DNA of 64,000 nucleotides from positions 186,001-250,000 of the forward strand of contig JAFCMP010000017.1 of NCBI GenBank assembly GCA_017506865.1, written 5' to 3'. This DNA comes from Tribonema minus. Its lineage: Eukaryota > Sar > Xanthophyceae > Tribonematales > Tribonemataceae. Both the position numbers and the translations under genes were made by a program. This document shows, piece by piece, positions 55,401 to 64,000 of the stretch (positions are counted from its first letter, which is position 1; every line of letters begins with the position of its first letter). The notes under the pieces were generated by a model. It was not told the origin of the DNA. It ran no database searches and saw only the letters and a program-made list of their open reading frames with translations.

Positions 55401-57988
55401 CGCTGTTGAGGGGTGCACCTGTAATGTTGGCTGCTCGCTAGTCCTTGTCCACACCGTATGATGCCCAGGATGTCTGCAGTGCCAGCGCCTCTTGCAGTGA
55501 AACGGAGACTGCCTGCTGCTACACTCCAACCGCAGTTGCACCACTGCAGATGCCGCAACGCTCCTGCGGCGGCCGCCGCAGCCGCTGCGCAGGTGCCGCA
55601 ACGCTGCTGCAGCCGCCGCCGCCGCCGCAGCAGCAGCGCCTCATCTCACCCGCTGCGCCGCGCCGCCGCTGCCGCCGCCGCCGCAGGTGCCCATGGCGCT
55701 CCAGTACAACAACGCCGTGCCCGACTTCCAGCGCTTCCCCATCATGGTCAAGGCGAGCGAGGCCGAGAAGAACTACCTCGCCAAGGAGGAGAAGGCCGTA
55801 ACCGCTGCCGCCAACTCGGCGCTCGCGACCGCCGCCGCTGCCGCCGCGGCCGCCGCCATGCCCACGGGCGTGCGCATCAGCAACATACACCCCGTCGTCG
55901 GCGAGGACGACCTCATGACCATGGTGTCGGCCGTGGGGCAGGTGCGGTCGCTCACGATGGACAGGGCGGCGGTGGCGGCGGGCGCGGGCGCGGCGGACGT
56001 GGTGTTCGCGGACCCTGCAAGCGTCGACGCATGCATGGAGGTGGGTGGGGCCGTAACTTTAAGTGTTGAAAACAGTGTAATGGCTGTAAACCTGCCGGAG
56101 TTGGTTGCCTGGATGCTGGCCGCAGAGGCGCAGCAAGCAGCAGCGCTGCAACTGTCGCTGGGGCGAGCAATGTATTGCATCTGAGCTGCTGACGCAATGC
56201 ATGGACTGAGCTCTCAGTCGCGCATCAGAGGAATGCGTCACGCTTTCTGTCGCTCTCGAGCAGAAGACATGTCCATCACACTTCAGTGTTCATGAGCTGA
56301 TTCTGTCAGATCTGCAGCAGCAGCAGCAGCAGCCTGCAGGCATCGTTTCTTATTCGTGGCCGCACTGGGCTCACGCCACTGCTGCCGCGCCGCGCGCCCC
56401 GCAGAAACTCAACGGCCTGGACATCGGCGGCAGGGCGCTGCAGGTGGCGCGCGCGCCCGACTCGCAGCAGCAGGCGCAGCAGCAGCAGCTCCTGGCGCAG
56501 CAGGCGGCGGCCGCCGCCGCCGCCGCCGTCATGGCCGGCAACGCCAGCGGCAACTGGCGCCTCGACGACGACACGGGCTCCGCGGGCGTCGCCATGAACA
56601 GCAACAGCAGGGTCGCGCTCATGGCGAAGCTCGCGCAGGGCAAGGGCCTGCCGGCGCCGGAGATGATGGGCATGGGGGGCATGGGGGGTATGGGTATGGG
56701 AATGGGCATGGGGGGTATGGGTATGGGTATGCCGACGACGGGCCTGGACCCCGCGGTGGCGGCGGCGCAGGCGCAGGCGCTCGCGCTCGCGCAGATGCAG
56801 CAGCTGCTGCCAGGCGCGCAGCAGGCGGGGGTGCAGCAGCAACCCGCGATGGCGCCGGGCGTGCCTCCGATCGGCGGGACGCGCAGGTGCGTGTTGGTGT
56901 TGCGTGAGTGCGCAGCATCCGGTCTGCCAGGCAGCACGTGCGGCCGGTTGTAGGTGTGTCATGGCTGTATGTACACGCAGCGCGCTTGCTTGTTTGTTGA
57001 GGCATATGGCGCTGCCACCAATGTGACTAGCCACGTGGGGCCGGCAGATTGACGGTGTTCGCGCACAATCTGTGGAGGCAGGACCAAATAACTCGGTGTG
57101 CCTCAGCTGTCACGCTGCGATCTCGTGTCTATGAGTCATGAGTCACTCCTGAAGCATATGATCATACTTCAAGTATATAGTTGAAGTAGTGATGTGCTTA
57201 GGTATCATCAGGTGCATGAACCTTCTACTGCCTTCTACTGAACCTCATTGTTGCAAGCCCTGCAACAGTCTGTGCGCCCCATGGACACTGTTAAAGCCGC
57301 CAGTTTTATACTTGTAGTTGCATAGTGCACCTTTCCTTGGATCAGCACACTCAACATGGTGGTGTCGTGATGTGCCATAAGCTTCATAGCAGCGCGTCAA
57401 GGCTCCTCTGGTTCTCGCTGCAGCCAGAGGTTCAGGCCCAGGATAGAGTCAATATATAACTGGCACTGAGACAACTAGCCGGCCAGTCAGTCATCCACGC
57501 ATGCAAGCCTGCCTCTGATTTGCACCATCTTCTGTGCTATATGCACCATGCTTCATGTATACTCATGCTGTTCTGGCTGTGCAATGCCGCACCGCATGCG
57601 TCTGTAACCTTTGCGGTATGCGTGCCAAAACGTGACCTCATGCCCCCTCCCCCCCCCCCCTCTCCCATCCAGCTTCTGCATCCTCATCAAGAACATGTAC
57701 AACGCCGCGGAGGAGACGGAGGATGGCTGGGAGCTCGACATCAAGGAGGACACGGAGGCCGAGTGCAGCAAGTACGGCCCCGTGCTGCACTCGTACGTCG
57801 ATGCCGCCAGCCCCGGCGGCTGCGTCTTCATCATGTTCCGCCACGCGAGCGCCGCCGCCGCGGCCGCTGCCGCGCTGCACGGGCGCTGGTTCGCGCAGCG
57901 CATGGTCACGATAGACTACGTGCCGCCAAACACGTATGTGCAGCGCTTCCCAGAGACGGGCTCCGCAATCGCCTCGTGCAGCATGTAG
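52423..57988 (+). CDS. RBM39: RBM39/CAPER-like SR-related splicing factor
   Basis: Six exons, 52423-52520, 52853-53809, 54779-55022, 55687-56040, 56405-56886 and 57673-57988, join in phase to 816 residues. RBM39 is a U2AF-related splicing factor and coactivator. Exon 2 is a long Arg/Asp/Ser-rich domain with RERSRSPSAG and SRSRDRRRRR. RRM1 follows: RTVFVNQI (RNP2) and HRGFAYVEM (RNP1), running into SVPMALQYNNAVPDF and IMVKASEAEKN. RRM2 is VRISNIHPVVGEDDLMTMVS with KLNGLDIGGRALQVA. A Met/Gly-rich linker (GGMGMGM repeats) precedes the C-terminal U2AF-homology motif: CILIKNMYNAAEE, and GRWFAQRMVTIDYVPPNTY. The order RS, RRM1, RRM2, UHM is that of RBM39/Rsd1. The RS and Ala-rich parts are longer than usual. 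Exons 3 and 4 have duplicated 5' edges upstream. Confidence 0.91.
54350..54690 (+). repeat. Two copies of the 5' edge of RBM39 exon 3
   Basis: The genuine edge at 54770-54830 (GCAGGCCGCGCCCGCTCACG) recurs at about 54573 as GCAGGCCGCGCCCGCTCACC and at about 54362 as CGCGCCCGCTCACCAG, each with GGAGGAGC(G/C)CGAGGCCG-like coding sequence. Period is roughly 200 bp. The 54573 copy still has an intact acceptor and about 45 bases of matching exon; the frame then breaks. Confidence 0.88.
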
Positions 57989-60900
57989 CGCGCGCTGCGG
58001 CAGCGGCGGCGGCAGCGGCGGCGGCAGTGCGAGCCGATGCAGCACGCGCTGCGGCAGCAGCTGCGGCGACGGCGGCGCAGCGCAGCGGCTGCGGCAGCGG
58101 CGGCAGCGGCAGCAGTGGCGGCAGCGGCAGCGGCGACGGTCGCAACAGCGCGGGCTGCGCTGGGGTCCTCGTTCAGACTGCGCGCTGGCATATGCTACGT
58201 GCTCAGGAAAGAGCAACGCAGGCACCTGCTGCATGTTTCGCCGCAGGCGCATTTGGGGCGTCAGCAGTGGAGGCGGTGGCGGGCAATGCGTCACGGCAGT
58301 TCAGGAGCAGGCGCCAAGACCTCCCTGATAGGGGAGGGGAAGACTGCGCGGGGGAGCAAGGAGACGGTGTCAGGGGATGCCGGGGGTATCGCGTCGACGT
58401 TATAGCGGAAGCGGCGGTGACGGCGCGGCGGGGAGGGGGGGGGGGGGGAGGGGGGGCATCAGCAAGAGTTGTGCCATTCTGCTTTTCGCAGGCTTGCGGG
58501 CAGTCAAACGGTCATGGAGGGTGGAGCGGAGCAGGACGGCTGCGTTCGAGCACGGAGCGGCGCCAGCTGCGCCGCCGCCAGCAGCCGTAGGGGCTGATCA
58601 TGACCCTGCTGCTGTTGTGCTGGCAGGGCGCTGGCGGAAGTGGAGGCGCAGCATCTACGCAGCGCGCTGCATCGGGCGCGGCGCTGCTGCTGGCTAACAC
58701 GCGTGCATCGCGCAGGCTCGGGCGTCGCGGCAGCTGCGGCAGCGAAGGGCGCGTGCTCAAGGCGCAGCAGGGGAGGGGAGGGCAGGGGGCAGGGGGGAAT
58801 GGGGGGGGATCGTACCATCATATTTCGCTGAGGCAAATCCTTGCTGTGATTGCGCTGGCAGGCTGCTGGTGAGAGGGGCAAGTGTACGGGGCGGACAGCG
58901 GCAACCATCAGGAGCAGCGGCTGATCTGCGAGCAATTCACAGGCGCTGGCGATGGCGGCGAATTACCTCCAGGGCCATCGTTTTTGGGGACAGGCCATCT
59001 GGGTGCATGTTGAGTGGCTAGGCTGCTGCTGCGTCTGTTCGGCATCGCTGTCGAAGCTTGAATAACAACATTGCTGGCTCTGCCGCTATGCATGCGCGAC
59101 AGCGCCTTCGTCCGTCCTTCGTGCCAGCCTAATTGTAGCTTTCTGCGCTCTGCCACTGACAGGATATCATGTTGAGCCATGTGGCGGGATAGCATTTCGA
59201 TGCAGGAAGGTGAGGATCTTTCTTCCCCTGTGCGAGTGCGCCAGTAGCACGATGAGCCGGATGGAAAGCGAGCAGCTTAGTCCAGGGCGAGGGTTACAGC
59301 TAGCAAGTCGGCATGACTGCACCATGAGGGTGCACAGTGCTCAGTGGGCTGTCCCCCTGTCATTGGCTGGCTTGCATGAACCACACATTTGGAGGCCTGC
59401 GGTCCTGTTGTGTGCCGTTGATGTGTTGTTTCAGCTGCGGGACGCCTACTGCACCAGGTGTGGTTTGCAACGCTGAGTATATCACCATTTGCAAGAACAG
59501 TACACAATCATCAGCAGGAGTTGTCTCTGTTGAATGCTACACAGTCAGGGCTACCTATGTGCGCTTGTCACTTGTCAGCGCTGGCGTCTTGACGCCCACA
59601 TCAGCACCCCATACCACCAACAGCTCTGTATACATCAAAGTCAGCGTGCCGGGTCCCTATCTATCTCACGTGCCTGCACGGCGCTTGTGCCCTCTTAGGC
59701 GTCTGGCGGCGCTGGTGGTCGGTGTTATTGGACCCAGGTAGGCGCGGCGAGCATTGGGTGTGGCTATTCCTTCTGCACACTATGCTGTCTACTTTCAGAT
59801 GTTGGATAGCAGTAGCATTGGTGCTCACTGCCATGTGCTGCACGCAGTGCACTCAGTGCTCAGCTGCAACATGTGTTGTGCGCACTGCCCTGCTGCAATG
59901 GTGCCCGCGCAGTAGATGGGCGTTGGAGAGCGTCTATCTGCAAATCCGAGAGTCGTGCACTTCGTACTGTAGCGGCATGCTGCGGCACAGCGGCAATGTC
60001 TTGCCATTTCGCTTATCTAGTTTGGCATACGTTCAAGCATGTCGACGTTGCTACCTTGGCGCATGCAGTACAGACTGTGAACTGTGTGGACGCCTTTCTG
60101 AACTCCTGCACGCTGCCATCTGCATCCTCCATGGTGCAGTCTTTTGCCAAGTTTGCAGGATAACCCAGTCTCAACCCCTCGATGTCCGGTTCCTCTCGTG
60201 TGATCTAAGTCACCTGAAGTATCACAGCCCTCAAACTCATGTATGCACACCGTGGTGCTGTCCAGGCAATGGCGTCGTCGGTCTGCTGAGGGCCTGTGCT
60301 GCAAGCATGCAGGTGGTAACGACGTCCAGAGCGTCGTGTTCTGCGCTCTTTGCGTTGGTTGGGTTGCTGCTCCAATTGCTGTTGGTCTCTTAGGCAAGGG
60401 ATCCGCGCCAATGCGTGCGGTAGTGATGACTGGCCATGCCATACTTTCCAGGACAGCGGTGGATCACTTCAGCTATCGTGGTACAGCGCTGTGCGACAAG
60501 AGCGCCATATGTATGCCAGGTGCTTTCCATGGCGCCAGCCCGGGAGTGCACATTGCAGTGGACATTGTGTATCGCCCAGTTGTTGTAGATGCAACGCATC
60601 TTGGCACCTGTACGACACGCCCAGGTGTGGGTATCCATTTTTGGTATGATAACACGCACAAACAACACTTGGGCTCACATTTGGTTGAGTCATGGTTGAG
60701 TGTAAGTTGCAAATCACCAGAGTACACGTACATCTGTTGTCGTGACGCAGCAGAGCCGGTAGATGCGGTCGGTACATCAAATAATGGATATGGACCAGGC
60801 CTTCCTGTTGCGTCGTGCACTGATTTCACATCGTCATGATGACGTGGAAAATTGCATACTTATTTATTTTAAAAATTCAAAAAGCATTTACTTCAGGTTA

Positions 60901-61929
60901 TGACCATTGTCCATAAGTGTCCTTGCTTGCCCTCTTACCGGCACCTGGCCTTGGTGTCTGCAACGGGAGTGAGATGGAACAATGTAGCAGTGGGGCGCAA
61001 CTGACCTCAAAGTGCTTGGAAAAGCTGACAGCATGCCACTTCACGGACTTGGTGTGTACAAGGGCCCAAAAGAGGTCTATACCCCTTGTATGGGCCGCTC
61101 CCCGCACAGCCATCAACGTTTTTGTGTTTGATGTTTGAATGCGGCCAACACCTTGAGCTGTGCATACACCAACAGCTTTGAAATGGGTGCAGAGCTGATT
61201 GGAATCTCTGTCGTGTGGCTACTTGAACAGGCATTTACAAATGTGATACTTGGCATGGTCATGAATTATGTGTGGTCAGCTTGAACAGCGGGCGCTTGCA
61301 TCCATCAAACAGCACGCAGAATTGTAGCCAAGTGTTAGTGAACGGTAATTAGTTTGGCAACCATTAAAAGTGTGATGACCTATGTACGTCAAGCACCACC
61401 GAGATGCACAGAATGACACCATGGCATGACCAGCACTTGGCAAGGTTGGACGCACTACATCAGCCTTGCTGGTCAATGTCCTGTATGGAGCACAGCACAA
61501 CTTGGGAGGAGGAGGTGTCATGTTGCCACCAGTGAGACTGTAGGATAGCAGCATCTCAACTTCAAGTTGAAAGGCACACAGCGACAAAACTCTGCGCTTG
61601 CGTGCGTGCAGGCAACCCCCGAAAGACAGCCTGAGAGGTGTGCTGACATTCGTGGCAGTCAAGCATTTCAAAGCAAGTGCGGAACGCAAGCGAGAAAGCA
61701 TCACTATGCCACCAACTTGCATTCGTATTCGCCCCAGTGATGACACTGGTCAGCGGTGGAGTTAAGAGCGGCATCAGTCAGGTCAGATGGCGTGACTGCG
61801 CGCGTTTTTTGCGCTTCTCGGGGCAGGCAACTTCAACGTAATGTTGAAGAACAAATTTCTGACCAGGTTGAAGTGCGTGTGCATCCTGCACCTGTTGCGC
61901 GCCAATTGCACGTGGTGCCCCCCCCTGAC
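57989..61929. other. Intergenic region between RBM39-like and SecA
   Basis: About 3.9 kb with no supported gene. It holds GCGGCAGCGGCGG microsatellite at 57990-58140, a poly-G run at 58436-58457, and a more AT-rich stretch at 60845-60895. AACTTCAAGTTGAAAGG lies at 61558 and AACTTCAACGTAATGTTGAA at 61830, both upstream of SecA. Open frames in 58400-58700 and 60243-60839 look like composition artefacts. Confidence 0.5.
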
Positions 61930-64000
61930 ATGGGGCGTCCACATAGGCACACCTGCCAGCGGCTGAGGGCGGTGGCGGCGCTGAGCCTGCTGTACGCATG
62001 TCGTGGCTTCGTAGTTCCTGCACCGGGTGCAAGAGCAGCAAGTCCTCGGCGATCACTGGCTGCATCTGGCACCTCAGCAGCAGTGTCCAGAGGCTTCAGT
62101 CATGCAGTCAGCAATGTCCATGCTGAGCGCGGCTCCAGGTCGCTGTTGTCCATGGGCCTCTTGGACAACTTCATGAAGCCAGCTGACGCTCCCTCCTCGT
62201 TCGAAACTAAGCAGCTGAAGCAGTACAACGAGCGAGTAGCGAGGATCAACGCGCTGGAGGACAGCATAGAGACCCTGAGCGACGAGGAGCTGCGAGCCAA
62301 AACCGCTGAGTTCAGGGCCCGCCTCGCAGCAGGGACGGAGGACACCCTGGACGACATTCTGGAGGAAGCCTTCGCCGTCGTGCGGGAGGCCGCCTGGCGC
62401 GTGCTGGAGCTGCGCCACTACGACGTGCAGCTCGTGGGCGGCTTGGTCCTGCACGAGTGCAAGCTCGCGGAGATGGCCACGGGCGAGGGCAAGACCCTCG
62501 TCGCCACCCTGCCCTCCTACCTCAACGCCCTCAGCGGCGCGGGCGGCGTGTTCGTCGTCACCGCCAACGACTACCTCGCGCGGCGCGACGCGGAGACCAT
62601 GGGCCAGGTGCACCGGTTCCTGGGGCTGACGGTGGGGCTGGTGCAGGCGGAGATGGACACGGCGGCGCGGCGCGCGGCGTACGCCTGCGACGTGACGTAC
62701 GTGACGAACCAGGAGCTGGGGTTCGACTACCTGCGCGACAACCTGGCGGTGTCGGAGGCAGGCGTCGCGCAGGTGAAGCCGTTCCACTACTGCCTCGTGG
62801 ACGAGGCGGATTCCATTCTGATCGACGAGGCGCGCACGCCGCTCATCATCAGCAAGCAGGTGCCCGCGCCCAAGCAGAAGTTCGCCCTCGCCGCCAAGGT
62901 GAGCGCCGCCGACTCCAACATAAACAGTGCTGTCATGCGCCGACGTGAGATGTGTCCTTTTTGTATGAGTTGCTTTCATCGCTTGTAGCGGCGCCAAAAT
63001 CTGCCCTCGCTCCAGCATCAACATGCTGTGCTATATCAGGATGTGTATTATGGCTTGTGTGACTGATGCGGCCTGCTCGGTGATGGCAAGGATGGCAGTG
63101 CTGATACGTGCGTGGCATTTTTCAGTCACTGCGGTCATGAACGCGGTAGCCAGGATTAGCAGCAAACGCGTTGTACGAGACGCCACACCACATAAATAGT
63201 CATGTTCAATCAATCAAATGCAGAGTGCAGGCAGAGTACAAAGTAACTGTTGCCAACTCCCCAGTGGACACCAAACCGCAACATACATACCGATAGTGCC
63301 AGTGGCGAACTTGCATTCTGCCCGTACACCAAACATGCAACAAACCAGTCAGCACATGTTGAAAAGACGCGAGAGACTGTAAGAGGAGCAGCATCAGCCC
63401 GCTCCGGTGCTTTGCTGCAGCACTCAGGTATCGGTGCAGCGCACAACTGACGCCATGAAAGTTCAGCAGATACCTACTTCAAGCATAACGCAGCGAGATA
63501 CCTACTTCAAGCATAACGCAGCATTACTGCTGAAATACACTGCTTGCGCCTTGCTGAAACGCTGGCCCGCGTGCGCATGCGTGCGCGCCCCCTCTCATGC
63601 AGATCTCCGGCATCCTCAAGAAGGGCATGCACTACGACGTCAAGGAGAAGGAGCAGATGGTGATCATGACGGACAGGGGGTTCGCGGACACGCAGAAGAT
63701 GCTCGGCAAGAGCATGTTTGACGCCGCGGACGCGTGGGCGCCTTACATCATCAACTCGCTCAAGGCGAAGGAGCTGTTTGCCAAGGACAAGGAGTACATT
63801 GTCAAGGACGGGCAGGTCCAGGTGAGCGAGGCCACGAGTGGAGGGTCAGGGGGGGGGGCAGGGTTATTCTGGGGGCCAAGTGCGTCGTCATCAGCTCAGT
63901 ATAGTCGGATTGTGGACTCTGCCAGCTGGCGCATGCTGGCAGAGCATCTCAGTGTAGACGGTCTGCACCTCACTTGAATCTGCAATTCATTATGTCTTGC
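61930..64000 (+). CDS. secA: SecA preprotein translocase ATPase, plastid-type, 5' part
   Basis: Exon 1 61930-62898 and exon 2 63603-63821, phase 0, encode the first 396 residues; the gene runs off the right edge after the donor at 63822. SecA drives Sec-dependent protein transport into thylakoids or across bacterial-type membranes. Mature-like sequence starts near residue 75 (MGLLDNF). Walker A is [13 protein letters not shown], with [10 protein letters not shown] and [17 protein letters not shown], then Walker [21 protein letters not shown]. Exon 2 ([18 protein letters not shown], then [12 protein letters not shown]) enters the preprotein cross-linking region. The ~74-residue presequence is hydrophobic at residues 12-27, then [17 protein letters not shown], like a signal-plus-transit peptide. 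The next exon is outside the window. The ATG at 61930 is the first in frame. Confidence 0.95.

Noticed and set aside
57990-58700. Ala/Gly/Ser-rich open frames after RBM39
   Set aside because: Generated by GCGGCAGCGG microsatellite and poly-G; the RBM39 stop at 57988 closes the UHM at the expected place.
61276-61746. Minus-strand 156-codon frame upstream of SecA
   Set aside because: No motif, mixed composition and no supporting exon partners; likely promoter or UTR sequence.
61930-63821. SecA as bacterial contamination
   Set aside because: It has a phase-0 spliceosomal-type intron and an N-terminal presequence, so it is nuclear.

Overview
This is a stretch of nuclear genome from a GC-rich, intron-rich eukaryote, most likely a flagellate alga. 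The evidence is GT-AG introns with consistent phases in almost every gene, three spliceosome proteins, presenilin, a CEP135/Bld10 centriole protein (so basal bodies or flagella), and a nuclear, intron-containing SecA behind an N-terminal presequence (so a plastid). The SecA presequence looks bipartite: a hydrophobic segment followed by a Phe-containing 'RGFVVP' junction, which suggests a complex plastid. Red-lineage plastids usually keep secA in the plastid genome, so the lineage stays open. I assign no species.

Layout. (1) 417-13701, minus: a CEP135/Bld10-like coiled-coil gene, 15 exons visible, running off the left edge. (2) 14245-15890, minus: an ATPSCKMT/FAM173-like methyltransferase. (3) 16163-18525, plus: PRPF38A, with a frame break in its RS tail. 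(4) 19298-22110, minus: ADAT1 tRNA adenosine deaminase. (5) 22424-28634, plus: PLRG1/PRL1 WD40 splicing factor, 8 exons. (6) 30480-31436: a large inverted repeat with coding-like arms. (7) 32073-35450, plus: a GHKL/HSP90-like ATPase with a C-terminal HELAHN metalloprotease-like motif, also with a frame break. (8) 36945-45176, minus: presenilin, 8 exons. (9) 45729-48933, plus: a HAD-family hydrolase, 6 exons. (10) 51481-52026, minus: a small multi-pass membrane protein. (11) 52423-57988, plus: an RBM39/CAPER-like splicing factor. (12) 61930 to the right edge, plus: SecA, incomplete.

Exon models were built by hand from GT/AG sites, phase continuity and family conservation. For CEP135, the methyltransferase, ADAT1, PLRG1, presenilin, HAD, RBM39 and SecA, every junction closes in phase.

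The most unusual signal is intron architecture. In at least five genes (CEP135, PLRG1, presenilin, HAD, RBM39) introns contain diverged tandem copies of the neighbouring exon edge, including its splice site. Sixteen or so exon edges are affected, at both donors and acceptors, with periods of about 57-190 bp. Introns therefore seem to have grown by repeated local duplication across exon-intron junctions, leaving arrays of decoy splice sites. Short TTAGGG-type telomeric tracts, long poly-G/poly-C runs and a recurrent TTGAAGTT/AACTTCAA word are scattered through the same introns. Four gene pairs are head to head with short shared promoters.
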